Shown here: positions 7,681 through 15,396 of the stretch, piece after piece
Layout: the number at the start of each line of letters is the position of its first letter
How positions within the stretch are numbered: the stretch's first letter is position 1
The notes under the pieces: model-generated
The model's input: only the letters and a program-made list of their open reading frames with translations
Databases searched by the model: none
Told to the model about the DNA's origin: nothing
Made by a program: the position numbers and the translations under genes
DNA from: Halopelagius longus
GTDB lineage: Archaea; Halobacteriota; Halobacteria; Halobacteriales; Haloferacaceae
Direction of reading: 5' to 3'
NCBI RefSeq assembly: GCF_900100875.1
Contig: NZ_FNKQ01000007.1
Coordinates: forward strand, 51,665 to 115,664
Length of the DNA: 64,000 bases

Positions 7681-7851
7681 TTATCGGAGTTCGTGGGGTT
7701 CGTCAGCGAAGCCGACTGTAACGAGGTACTCGAGGAACTCATCGAACTGCTCAACATCGCTGGGCGTGTCGGTCGCAAGGTGACACGCCCATTCGATGGC
7801 CCACCGGAAGGCGGGATCCGTTCCGCCTTCGCTTAACCTACAACTAAACAA
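7681..7851 (-). CDS. small acidic protein (56 aa) or gene remnant
   Basis: The frame reads convincingly (GGTDPAFRWAIEWACHLATD, then DVEQFDEFLEYLVTVGFAD) to a TAA at 7681. The only possible start before this text is a TTG at 7851. A 41-bp element overlaps the first codons, so the 5' end may be lost or the start may be unusual. Composition is clearly haloarchaeal. The product is helical and of unknown function, immediately upstream of the ArdC-like gene. Confidence 0.5.
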   Translation of the reverse strand: MFSCRLSEGGTDPAFRWAIEWACHLATDTPSDVEQFDEFLEYLVTVGFADEPHELR

Positions 7852-7873
7852 TTCAACCGGATGTGTTGGTTAA
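7833..7873. promoter_or_regulatory. 41-bp element, copy C
   Basis: TTAACCTAC at 7833-7841 and GTTGGTTAA at 7865-7873 are 41 bp overall with one mismatch between the ends. It lies upstream of the ArdC region and overlaps the start of the 56-residue frame. Confidence 0.65.
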
Positions 7874-7957
7874 GGTTCGTTTCTCTTACTCGTACAAGTC
7901 GTCTCGCGCATCTAGCGCCGGATCGAAGCGACGGCAAGCAAAATCTAGGTTCGCAAC

Positions 7958-8479
7958 TCAGTCATCCCCAATGTTGGAGATGTAGTTCGAAAACCTGTCG
8001 GTATAACACCCTTCCAAGAATTTGTCAAACCGATCTGCACTACTGTCCTCACAGACGTCGTATTCGACTTTGACAACCGTCTCCACCGCGTGGTGGGTAT
8101 TCCCTTTGCCATCCTCTACAACAAACGTGAGGTTATTCGTCCCAGCCGCCCTGAGGCTTTCGCCGGTACTAATGTTGAATTCAATAGGTACAGATTCGCC
8201 ACTACTGAGGTGGCCGATGTCTCCTTCTCCGTCGACCTCGAGGTCTTCGCCACCGTCAAAGACGAGGATGTTGACGTCTTCTATTGCACGCTTCCCCGTG
8301 TTCTCAACAGTAACCGAGACGTTCCCCGAGTCGTCCGTGTTCAGTGTGGCAGGGCCATCTATCGAGATTTCTAATACATCTCCATTAAGAACGTCTTCTG
8401 GGGCGTTACCGGGGAGAGCAGCAGCAGAAGAGGACACGACCAAAAGCACCACAAGTGCTATCGCGAGAAGCTTTTTCAT
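7958..8479 (-). CDS. secreted CARDB-like beta-sandwich protein
   Basis: The 173-residue protein starts with a Sec signal peptide (KKLLAIALVVLLVVSSSAAA, about residues 2-21). The mature part (about residues 40-140) has the VSVTVENTGKRAIEDVNILV pattern of CARDB/NEW3-type adhesion or cell-surface beta-sandwich domains, followed by a short tail with two cysteines. It is probably exported and sits outside the cell. A perfect palindrome at 8521-8537 lies in its promoter region. No partner is evident. Confidence 0.75.
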   Translation of the reverse strand: MKKLLAIALVVLLVVSSSAAALPGNAPEDVLNGDVLEISIDGPATLNTDDSGNVSVTVENTGKRAIEDVNILVFDGGEDLEVDGEGDIGHLSSGESVPIEFNISTGESLRAAGTNNLTFVVEDGKGNTHHAVETVVKVEYDVCEDSSADRFDKFLEGCYTDRFSNYISNIGDD

Positions 8480-8520
8480 TATCTACTATGTGACAATCAT
8501 CTAGTGTAATAAGTTTGTCT

Positions 8521-8537
8521 CCTGTATAGTATACAGG
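8521..8537. promoter_or_regulatory. perfect 17-bp palindrome
   Basis: CCTGTATA, a central G, and TATACAGG lie about 40 bp upstream of the secreted-protein gene. It is a likely operator overlapping a TATA-like box. Confidence 0.55.
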
Positions 8538-8658
8538 CTTCTTGCGCTGACCCTGTAGACTCCGTGAGAGTAGGGCGAGTCCTTACTAACGACGTGATTT
8601 TCGCATGAGTCCGCAACCGCGATATGAGCACAGTCGCTTCGTCTCACCGACTACGACC

Positions 8659-8894
8659 ATGAGTGACAACTCCACCACCGACAATAAATCGAACTCGAAC
8701 GAACCGCAGGCGCTCAAGGCACCCGCCTCGACGACGCGGTCGCTGAGTACACGCCATCCCTACACGATCGACGTGCTGGCGATCATCCTGGTGCTCGCCG
8801 GCGTCACCCTCGCGCTCGCGTATGCTGGGCGTTCGGGCCCGCGACCATCCGCGAGGCCGCCGACGCGTTCCGAGGAAATGGGGGCGACAAGTGA
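8659..8894 (+). pseudogene. frameshifted small membrane protein
   Basis: From the ATG at 8659 the frame gives a serine/asparagine-rich start and one transmembrane segment (IDVLAIILVLAGVTLALAYA). It then turns into unlikely Arg/Pro text (GRSGPRPSARPP). Shifting by one base near 8822 restores plausible sequence (WAFGPATIREAADAFRGNGG) to a stop at 8892-8894. A single-base deletion is the simplest reading, so this was probably a protein of about 78 residues with one membrane helix. Confidence 0.55.
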
Positions 8895-8982
8895 ACTTCC
8901 CCGCTGATGCGGCGTGGCGGGCGTTCCTCGTATCAGGGATGTGGTGAGAGGAGTCCGTTTTTCTGACTCGTCGAGCTTGGTC

Positions 8983-9381
8983 TTATGCACTCACTTCGGT
9001 TCCCTCACCATCAACGCCGAGATCGTACTTGACGTGGATATCGTTGTACCAGACGACCGGTCGCTTCGACCTGCCGTCTTCTTCGAATTTGACGAGGCCG
9101 AGTTCAGCAAGATCGGTGAGCGAGTTCGAGACGTTCTTGATGTCACGGTCGACGAGTCGGGCTAACTCGCGTTGGCTACTCGGCTCTTCGCGAGCGATCG
9201 TCCGGATGAGTTCGAGATTCTTCTCGCTCAGGATGCGTGCGAGTGCGGCCTCATCGGGGAGTGAGACACCGTACTGGTCCTCAGTTATTTTGCCTTTATC
9301 GGCGCGTTCTGCGGCGTCGAGGACGTGTTCTGCGAAGTCTTGGTCCGATTCGACTCGGACTACGAGGGTATTGCTTGGCAT
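8983..9381 (-). CDS. HVO_A0114-family HTH protein, putative TumA-like antitoxin
   Basis: This 132-residue protein is counted from the ATG at 9381 (MPSNTLVVRVESDQDF). The central and C-terminal part carries a winged helix (SQRELARLVDRDIKNVSNSL, about residues 75-95). I recognise the haloarchaeal HVO_A0114 family of predicted DNA-binding proteins, commonly paired with TumE/DUF6516 toxins. It follows the TumE-like gene by 35 bp. The expected role is to neutralise that toxin and repress the operon through the palindrome at 9742-9759. Confidence 0.85.
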   Translation of the reverse strand: MPSNTLVVRVESDQDFAEHVLDAAERADKGKITEDQYGVSLPDEAALARILSEKNLELIRTIAREEPSSQRELARLVDRDIKNVSNSLTDLAELGLVKFEEDGRSKRPVVWYNDIHVKYDLGVDGEGTEVSA

Positions 9382-9416
9382 GGTAGGACTTTCTTTTTGG
9401 GATGGCACTCAGTCGT

Positions 9417-9710
9417 TTAGAGGTCAATTCCGGCTTCGTCTAGGAACCGTTGAAGCAACGGTTTCACGCCCGGGGAGTCGATTTCTTCGACGCTCCCTCC
9501 ATCGTGGCGTTCGTGAACGCCGTGCTGGTTGTCGTATCGGAGGATGGGATTCTCGGCTCTTTTCTTCCCGTATTGGAACCTGTATTTTACTCCCTCCGGG
9601 GATTTCTCCGATTTCAGGACAGAGAGGATGCGGATGTTGACAATTTCGTCCCCTTTCTCACGGGTTTCGTCGATGACTACTTCGACGTCGTCTTCGGGTG
9701 CCATCTGCAT
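9417..9710 (-). CDS. TumE-family toxin (DUF6516)
   Basis: This 97-residue protein shows the family pattern of an early acidic strand (VEVVIDETREKG), a KYRFQYGKK basic segment, LRYDNQHGVHERHDG, and a C-terminal helix PLLQRFLDEAGID. TumE-like proteins are the toxin part of toxin-antitoxin modules with an HTH antitoxin. Here the toxin gene comes first, with the antitoxin gene downstream. The ATGs at 9710 and 9704 are both possible. A role in stabilising the plasmid is inferred from family and context. Confidence 0.82.
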   Translation of the reverse strand: MQMAPEDDVEVVIDETREKGDEIVNIRILSVLKSEKSPEGVKYRFQYGKKRAENPILRYDNQHGVHERHDGGSVEEIDSPGVKPLLQRFLDEAGIDL

Positions 9711-9741
9711 ATGTTGGTGATATTGCCAATACTATGGGGAC

Positions 9742-9759
9742 GTTGGTTTAGTAACCAAC
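9742..9759. promoter_or_regulatory. palindromic operator of the TumE operon
   Basis: GTTGGTTTAGTAACCAAC is an 18-bp near-perfect palindrome about 32 bp upstream of the toxin start. Its half-sites (GTTGGTTA/TAACCAAC) match the ends of the 41-bp elements elsewhere, but here they abut in the opposite order. Confidence 0.65.
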
Positions 9760-9861
9760 AATAGAGATGTGACGTTCTTCGAGCCCCAGAGCGGAGATGC
9801 CGTCGAACTCGGGGACGGGGACTACGTCCTCGAGTTGGGGGTCATCGTGTTCTGACGCCAG

Positions 9862-10095
9862 TTAGACGAGGTTGTACTTGAGGACGAGGAACACGAAGCC
9901 TACGAGAAGCGCCAGCAGCCCGATTTTTGCGAGTACGGATTCGAATCTCGTCGTGAGGTGGGGAACGCCTACTGCGGGCTGTCCCCGTACGCCGTCGACC
10001 GCACCAAGGGCTACGTAGATCGCCCCAAGAAGGGCAACCGCTCCAAACGCGGCTTCGACAGGCCCAATACCAAATATCATGACTTTCGCCTCCAT
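9862..10095 (-). CDS. small membrane protein, two transmembrane helices
   Basis: About 77 residues from the ATG at 10095 (MEAKVMIFGIGP). Hydrophobic helices lie at about residues 10-30 (AFGAVALLGAIYVALGAV) and 52-73 (IGLLALLVGFVFLVLKY). I do not recognise a family. It is divergently arranged with another small membrane protein at 10192, so the two may function together. Confidence 0.55.
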   Translation of the reverse strand: MEAKVMIFGIGPVEAAFGAVALLGAIYVALGAVDGVRGQPAVGVPHLTTRFESVLAKIGLLALLVGFVFLVLKYNLV

Positions 10096-10191
10096 TAATG
10101 TTAGGTGAGTGCCAGAACTGCATAAGTGCCTCGCCGGAACTGCGGACATAGTGGTCAAACACTTAAATTGAAAAGTCTCTAACTATAACAT

Positions 10192-10437
10192 ATGTCCGTA
10201 GGCCCTGACAATCCCATAGTGAATTTGCTATTTGGAAATGTAGTGTACGTACTCGGCCTTCTCATACTCACCTCTATCTTCCAAGTCACACCAGAGGCCG
10301 CCGTCCAAGGCGCATTTCAGGGAACGGCCCCTTCGCTCCTCAATGCGTATCTTCTGGTTGGTGCGATGTTGGGGGCCGTAGATATTCTCGTGGTCCTCAC
10401 CCCTTTTCTCTCGCTGGCAGGCAGCAGTGGATGGTGA
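10192..10437 (+). CDS. small membrane protein, two transmembrane helices
   Basis: This 81-residue protein has hydrophobic helices at about residues 14-31 (GNVVYVLGLLILTSIFQV) and 50-75 (LLNAYLLVGAMLGAVDILVV). Its ATG follows an AT-rich promoter region (10155-10190) with TATA-like sequence near 10162, consistent with leaderless transcription. The family is unknown. It is divergent from the other two-helix protein at 9862. Confidence 0.6.
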   Translation: MSVGPDNPIVNLLFGNVVYVLGLLILTSIFQVTPEAAVQGAFQGTAPSLLNAYLLVGAMLGAVDILVVLTPFLSLAGSSGW

Positions 10438-10456
10438 AGTACCTCCTGAGGAGAAA

Positions 10457-10798
10457 CTACTCTTCGAGGTGTCCGTCGCGCTCAAGCAGAGCCTGCAGCG
10501 TGACACCGTCGAGTTTGTAGAGAAGCTCTGCGATATCGTTCTCCTCGTTGAGTCGGTACCGCTGTCGCGCCTCCGACTGTCGCGTCTCCTCGACGATCCT
10601 GACGTCGACGAAGTCGTCGATGTGGTCGTACACCGTCGACCGAGCGATCCCCGCCTGTCGGGCGATTTCACTCACGTTCAGCTCGTACCCTCGTTCATCG
10701 ACGAAGACGCTCAGAATTCGCACTCGAGCTGGCTTCCCAAGTAACCACACCAACGGCGTGTCATCCGCGAACGCCTCGGACTCCTTCTGTTGTTCCAT
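10457..10798 (-). CDS. winged-helix transcriptional regulator
   Basis: This 113-residue protein has a classic haloarchaeal wHTH: PARVRILSVFVDERGYELNV, then SEIARQAGIARSTVYDHIDD (recognition helix about residues 43-62), a wing (VEETRQSEARQRYRLNEEND), and a C-terminal leucine-rich helix. It is divergent from the 10904 gene. The region between them contains the inverted GCACATAAGTGC near 10823-10834, a plausible operator. Confidence 0.85.
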   Translation of the reverse strand: MEQQKESEAFADDTPLVWLLGKPARVRILSVFVDERGYELNVSEIARQAGIARSTVYDHIDDFVDVRIVEETRQSEARQRYRLNEENDIAELLYKLDGVTLQALLERDGHLEE

Positions 10799-10903
10799 CT
10801 CAATTATAACATCGTCCTAGGGGCACATAAGTGCACTGTGCAAACTGCAATAGTGTATACTACAAGCAACACATATGGTGTCATACTACTACAATACAGA
10901 GAG

Positions 10904-11182
10904 ATGGGAAGTCAAGCGAACAGAAATCGGATCGTGCGCAAAATGCTCCGGAAGCGAATCGTTGGCGGCCACAACAAGCAAATCGACACCATCGTCAATA
11001 TGGTCCTCCCGTCTCACGAACAAGGCCGTGGGCGGCAGTTGCTTGAGGAGCTGGTAACCGACCCCGACGCACCGATTGAAGCCTACGGCGGCCAACGAAA
11101 CGCCGTCCGTCTTACCAGTATCTCAGACGCCGTGGACTACCTGAAAGAAAACGGCGGCGACGTGCCCTTCGGGTTCGACTAA
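10904..11182 (+). CDS. hypothetical basic protein
   Basis: From the ATG at 10904 the product has 92 residues. The N-terminus is basic (MGSQANRNRIVRKMLRKRIV), unusual for this organism, and suggests nucleic-acid binding. The rest (QIDTIVNMVLPSHEQGRGRQ, ISDAVDYLKENGG) is helical. An upstream extension in frame to 10790 is less likely because it overlaps the divergent regulator's start. I do not recognise a family. Regulation by the divergent wHTH is inferred from arrangement. Confidence 0.6.
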   Translation: MGSQANRNRIVRKMLRKRIVGGHNKQIDTIVNMVLPSHEQGRGRQLLEELVTDPDAPIEAYGGQRNAVRLTSISDAVDYLKENGGDVPFGFD

Positions 11183-11413
11183 ACCCGAGGGCCACTACCG
11201 TTTGAAGAAGTGCAGGCATATCCGCCGGTGGGAGTTCGGGACTGTCGAGCGCGACATCCCACAGTATTTTGATAGCAACATGCGGTTCGCGGAGGACACG
11301 TAGATACATTACAACGATTGCCTCAGATCTCGGTTATTCGCTGTGCGAGTTAGCGGAGGACAACTTCTGATTGCAATTCAAAACAGTACCGGGAGCTGAT
11401 CAGTCCTGGCACT
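11183..11413. other. intergenic stretch with a possible short gene fragment
   Basis: No complete gene is supported. On the plus strand 11202-11303 encodes IRRWEFGTVERDIPQYFDSN-like text ending FAEDT and a TAG. Its composition looks coding, but it has only a TTG start and no recognised family, so it may be the end of a decayed gene. Confidence 0.3.
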
Positions 11414-11677
11414 CTACTCGCTTTCAGCCTCCGGTTGAATCTGTCGAACGTCTTCAGCGAGTCTGTGGAGATACTCTCGAAGCACCTCCATATCGTCTTG
11501 GGCTTCCTCGAGGGTTCTCGCTTTCACCTTTCCCTTGATTTTGTCTTCATCACGTGTGCCCTGGCCGCGTTTGATCTGAACGGTGATGGAGACGCCGGTA
11601 TCACTGCGTTCGATATATTGCGTTTCAGGAGGCTGTTCATCGGTTGCGTCGTTCGTGGACTAATTGGATTCTGGCAT
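11414..11677 (-). pseudogene. DUF7389-like gene with an in-frame TAG at codon 6
   Basis: Reading from the ATG at 11677 gives M-P-E-S-N, a TAG, and then an uninterrupted 81 codons. The text (TQYIERSDTGVSITVQIKRG, DKIKGKVKARTLEEAQDDME) is unmistakable for DUF7389, a small haloarchaeal protein of unknown function common on plasmids. No ATG, GTG or TTG follows the TAG early enough to restart translation of the conserved core. The whole gene is otherwise intact, so this is a recent nonsense mutation or a sequencing error. Confidence 0.75.
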
Positions 11678-11821
11678 TGCTAAGAATGGATGAGTCGTTT
11701 AGCGCGCTGTGCGCCACTGTCGATGGAAGCAAGGAGGATCGCTTACGCGCTATCTCAATAGGAGAGTACGTGAGAACGCGTGTTCAGCTCCCCCACATGA
11801 ATTAGTGATCTACAGCAGATC

Positions 11822-12313
11822 TCAGAAGTGAACGTCAGCGGGTACGATCCAGAGGTTCTCGCTCTCCTCAAGAACTCGGTCTAACTGTTCCCGGTGACGG
11901 ATCCCATTTGCGTACTCGTTGTACAGGAAGATCGTCGGTCCGTTGTATGCTCCCACTTGGTAGAATGCGTGCCGAGCGAGGTCCTCGTCACGCATAATCT
12001 CCTCGGCGGTGAGGTTGTCGAGCGCCTCTTTCACCCGTTCGAGATTACGTTCGAACTCCTCCTTTGTCGCTTCCCACCCACGGTCAAGCAGTTCTTGGCC
12101 AGTGTTCGAGTCAACGGGCGCAGCGATCGGGAGATCACCCCAACGCGCCTTGCCTGCGACGGAGGTGCCCTCTTCATCGAACGTGACATAGTAATCAAAG
12201 ACGGCGCAGGAGTGCAGGTCTGCACCCACTAACTGGTCGAACACCGTCCTTCCGGTGGCTAACGCGTCGTCCTGCGTCGATGCCTCTACCAGCGCGTAGA
12301 TGACCATGTGCAT
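11822..12313 (-). CDS. conserved haloarchaeal protein of unknown function
   Basis: About 163 residues from the ATG at 12313 (MHMVIYALVEASTQDD). The longer frame upstream is Arg/Ser-rich and non-coding in character. Recognisable stretches are FDYYVTFDEEGTSVAGKARW, DRGWEATKEEFERNLERVKE and RHAFYQVGAYNGPTIFLYNE. I remember this protein as common on haloarchaeal mobile elements without an assigned function. It is a soluble alpha/beta protein, with no motif that gives a reaction. Confidence 0.7.
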   Translation of the reverse strand: MHMVIYALVEASTQDDALATGRTVFDQLVGADLHSCAVFDYYVTFDEEGTSVAGKARWGDLPIAAPVDSNTGQELLDRGWEATKEEFERNLERVKEALDNLTAEEIMRDEDLARHAFYQVGAYNGPTIFLYNEYANGIRHREQLDRVLEESENLWIVPADVHF

Positions 12314-12507
12314 CTCGAACACCTTGAAGCGCCGACGCACCGGGGCCGTTGCTTGCTCGCTCCCGCTGCGCCGGCACCCATCGCCGGCGCTCGAAAAACC
12401 TCTCTGCACAGCGGTCGGTTCACAGAAATCGTCCGCTCATTCGACAGTGATGGCAGACTACCAGCCTCGTAGTCGGTTTCGATGTCTTCTACGAGAAGGT
12501 GTTGCGC

Positions 12508-12690
12508 TCAACAACGCCGAAGGTCGTGACTCGACACACGCTCGGTGTCTCCTGTCTCTTCGGCTGCACGTTCCGCGGCCTTCTCGACCCACGTCTGCAC
12601 GGTGTGCTTCTTCCGGGGGAGCAAGGGTTCGTCGTGGGTCATCCAGACGTTCCAGCTTCCGCCTTTTTCCGTTCTGTTCCCACTTTGCAT
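12508..12690 (-). pseudogene. tyrosine integrase remnant
   Basis: The frame contains WNVWMTHDEPLLPRKKHTVQ and then VSSHDLRRC followed by TGA. This is the part of haloarchaeal XerC/phage-type integrases that ends in the catalytic H-x-L-R box. A TGA replaces an expected Trp codon right after the box, and the following AQHLLVE text continues in frame before losing similarity. The N-terminus and the catalytic tyrosine region are absent, so the gene is dead. Confidence 0.7.
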
Positions 12691-12737
12691 GTTAGTATAG
12701 TTTTTCGTGCAGGCTAAGACTTGTCACTGGCTAGATT

Positions 12738-12750
12738 TTCGACCCAACCA
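12738..12750. repeat. 13-bp direct repeat, left copy
   Basis: TTCGACCCAACCA occurs here and identically at 15314-15326, bracketing the two-gene operon 12995-15117. It may mark the ends of an inserted cassette next to the integrase remnant. Confidence 0.4.
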
Positions 12751-12994
12751 GTCGAGTTCGACTGTTTCAGGAAATCACCTCTCGGCCCGCTGCACGTTTG
12801 TACACAAACACGCAATCACACCCGTTCGGATAGTCTCGGTCCGGTCAATCTGAGACCGCATAACCGTGTGAACTATCCACAAACCTATCAGAGAAGGATG
12901 AACAATCTTATTACCTGTCTAGATTCCACGTTCACACGAAACTAGAGTAGCGAACGGCCCACAAATACACCCGTCATAACGGAGTACAATCCAC

Positions 12995-14146
12995 ATGGAC
13001 CTCGATCCCGCCTCCCTTGAAGGAAAGACCACACGGGAGGTACTACACGAACTCATCGAATACGTCGTCAAATCCGAAGAGGAGATGGACGAAAAGACGA
13101 CGCGAAGCGGGGACCAAACCGACCTCAACATATACATCTGCGATAACGAAGGCTACGAAATTGGTGATCTCAACCAATGGGTGACTCATCTCGCTGAAAG
13201 CGACAAGGTTAGTGGACACGCCGGAAACTATGTCGCCAACCACACCTTCAACGAAGAAGTCGCAGACGATGACATATCCCTCGTCTCCATCACCACCCCG
13301 GCAAAGGGTCGGGAAGACGAGTTCGTCTTTGTCACGAACGACGGGTACCTCTGGGTGCTCACAACAATCCACTCTGACTGGCGGGAGAAGACCATTGAGA
13401 ATTTCCTCAAATACCTCCCGTGTGTTGAGCGTCTCTACCTCTCAGCCGATAATTTAGAGGACCTCACGGAACGTATTCGCGACTCCCGCATTAGCGGATT
13501 CACCGCGAAATACCATGCACCGAATAGAGAACGAGACGCAACCCTCACGTTCAGCGGTGCGGAACCTGGAGACCTCAGGAAAGCCGAAGAAACCTTTGAC
13601 GCCAAACCGACGCGCATTGAATTCGATCAGAAGAATAGCCCCGACACAGCTATCCAAGGGGCGAACACGAACAAAGGTCGGTTGACGATGCGGTCCGTGC
13701 GTGACGGGTCTGAGCCTAAGGCCGTCGAAACACTTCTCGGCCTTACTGAAGGGTACCAGGAACTCGACCGGCAGAGCTTCAGTGTCGAGCTCCCACCCAC
13801 GCACGACAACCTCGAGAACGGCTTCGCCGTAGACGGATTCACTGCCGTCGAACTCACGGACCCAGATCGTGACGATGCTGAAGATCTCATAGCGGAGCTT
13901 AAGCAGAATGTACTCAACGGGAACCAGTACCGCTACGGTATCCGTGATAGTGGACGGAAAGTCCGCGTATTCGACACTGAATACAGCGAAACATTCGATG
14001 TTGCAGTAGAAGGGCCGAACATCATCCTCTATGCACGCGACACTACAACCGCGCTTAGTCTCCGAAGCTTCGTCCGTAAAGTGTATGATAAGCTTGATTC
14101 AACGTACTCGCTGAGCAAGTCGCAAAATCCGGTGGCTATCAAATAG
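12995..14146 (+). CDS. unknown protein, first gene of a PD-(D/E)XK operon
   Basis: This 383-residue acidic, soluble protein shows no transmembrane segment or signal. I do not recognise a family. It may have two halves: residues 1-150 contain an alpha/beta region (DEFVFVTNDGYLWVLTTIHS), and residues 165-370 contain repeated beta-rich text (GFTAKYHAPNRERDATLTF, VDGFTAVELTDPDRDDAEDL). The stop is separated by only two bases from the start of the nuclease-like gene, so the two are almost certainly co-transcribed and probably co-functional. It could be a sensor or target-recognition partner, but that is a guess from context. Confidence 0.75.
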   Translation: MDLDPASLEGKTTREVLHELIEYVVKSEEEMDEKTTRSGDQTDLNIYICDNEGYEIGDLNQWVTHLAESDKVSGHAGNYVANHTFNEEVADDDISLVSITTPAKGREDEFVFVTNDGYLWVLTTIHSDWREKTIENFLKYLPCVERLYLSADNLEDLTERIRDSRISGFTAKYHAPNRERDATLTFSGAEPGDLRKAEETFDAKPTRIEFDQKNSPDTAIQGANTNKGRLTMRSVRDGSEPKAVETLLGLTEGYQELDRQSFSVELPPTHDNLENGFAVDGFTAVELTDPDRDDAEDLIAELKQNVLNGNQYRYGIRDSGRKVRVFDTEYSETFDVAVEGPNIILYARDTTTALSLRSFVRKVYDKLDSTYSLSKSQNPVAIK

Positions 14147-14148
14147 AC

Positions 14149-15117
14149 ATGGTAGGGCTGACGGACGGGGAACGGCAACGACGCGAAGTAAACACCTACA
14201 ACCTGTTTTACTCCGCCACCACTGCCCGAGCCGATCCGCCCCTGGCCACACATGGCGTTCGTATCCCCGTTATGTTCCCGGTCATCGAGGACCGTCGCAA
14301 CGATGTCCGCGCAGAACCCGATCTCGTATTATACGACAGTGAGACGTGCGTACTCGCGGAAATCAAGAGCGGGAACAATATCGATGCTCGCGATATCAAA
14401 CAGATGCGTGAATGCGCTGCGGTGAACATCGAAGCAGCTGAAGACGCGCTCAAAGACGCGCAAGTCCGAGAAAAAACAGGGTACGACGGTACAGTGACTG
14501 CGGTTGAACCGGTTATTGTGTACCAGGACCTCGACGAGGAGTACATCGAAGAGACGCGCGAAGAATCTGATGCATTCCGCGAAGCATTGAACGAACTCTT
14601 GAACAACGCTGTAGTGATGACACAGGACTATGGCGGTGAACTTCGTGTACTTGCCGGGGAGTTCAACGACGACGGTGGTCTCCAATCTCTTCTCCAACGT
14701 GGCGTTGACCTCCCGGTAAACCCACCGGACGAAATCATGCTCACCGAGGGAATGGAACACGAGATCCTTGCGATGGCGATCTGTGATATTTGGGGTGAGC
14801 AAGCCGTAGACCATGATGGCGGTGTGGAGGTAACACGTACAGAGGTTCGTGACTACTTCGCACCGCGACACAACGTCGGTCTAGCCGATTTGGACCTTGT
14901 TTTCGACTTCTTGAACGAATTCGGTGCCTGTGACCATGTGAAGAATCAACACTACGAATTCACACGCGACCACATGGGCAAGATTCTCACCGTAGAATCG
15001 CAGGTGATGAGTGAATCTGTTGAGGATTACTTACACGGTTCAGATCAGTCATCGCTTGACGATCATTTCGGTAGTGATGACTCCGACGATGATGATTCCG
15101 ACGACGATAACGACTGA
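14149..15117 (+). CDS. PD-(D/E)XK nuclease-like protein
   Basis: This 322-residue protein has a PD-(D/E)XK-type core at about residues 55-80: the aspartate in RAEPDLVLYD and the E-x-K in CVLAEIKSGNN. The family includes restriction-like nucleases. A wHTH-like C-terminal region (about residues 225-290: VEVTRTEVRDYFAPRHNVGL) and a very acidic Asp/Ser tail follow. The stop codon is TGA at 15115, but the same frame continues open for 60 further codons (see 15118-15300). With the upstream gene it forms a two-gene operon, a plausible defence or mobile-element module. Catalysis is not proven. Confidence 0.7.
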   Translation: MVGLTDGERQRREVNTYNLFYSATTARADPPLATHGVRIPVMFPVIEDRRNDVRAEPDLVLYDSETCVLAEIKSGNNIDARDIKQMRECAAVNIEAAEDALKDAQVREKTGYDGTVTAVEPVIVYQDLDEEYIEETREESDAFREALNELLNNAVVMTQDYGGELRVLAGEFNDDGGLQSLLQRGVDLPVNPPDEIMLTEGMEHEILAMAICDIWGEQAVDHDGGVEVTRTEVRDYFAPRHNVGLADLDLVFDFLNEFGACDHVKNQHYEFTRDHMGKILTVESQVMSESVEDYLHGSDQSSLDDHFGSDDSDDDDSDDDND

Positions 15118-15300
15118 CGAACGCAAGCGGCTAACGAAGTCAATCAGTCTGTCGCAGAAACAGGGGTACACGACAAATTCGAAGTAGATACAAGAGAAGA
15201 GTCGGTCGAAGTCACCGTGGCAGGATCAATTCAGGTAGATTGCCCACACTGTGGCGAGATGAATACTATTGCCAAAAAGAAACAGCGTCACTTGTTTTAA
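15118..15300 (+). pseudogene. in-frame continuation after the TGA, with a zinc-ribbon-like end
   Basis: Immediately after the TGA at 15115 the frame runs on for 60 codons (DKFEVDTREESVEVTVAGSI, then VDCPHCGEMNTI) to a TAA at 15298. The CPHCG motif and haloarchaeal composition show real coding sequence. There is no good internal start, so it was probably the C-terminus of the nuclease-like protein before a nonsense mutation, unless TGA is read through. Confidence 0.55.
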
Positions 15301-15313
15301 TTGCCGGGAACTA

Positions 15314-15326
15314 TTCGACCCAACCA
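15314..15326. repeat. 13-bp direct repeat, right copy
   Basis: TTCGACCCAACCA is identical to 12738-12750. The two copies enclose the 12995-15300 cassette. Confidence 0.4.
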
Positions 15327-15396
15327 ACGCAGAACGGAGCTTCTAACACAAAAACAAGCTTCTACGATACCCTGAGATGCATACAGAGTGTACAGT

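Noticed and set aside
11660..11662. Possible pyrrolysine or suppressed TAG in the DUF7389-like gene
   Set aside because: Nothing in the window suggests pyrrolysine machinery, and the family has no reason to need it; a nonsense mutation is simpler.
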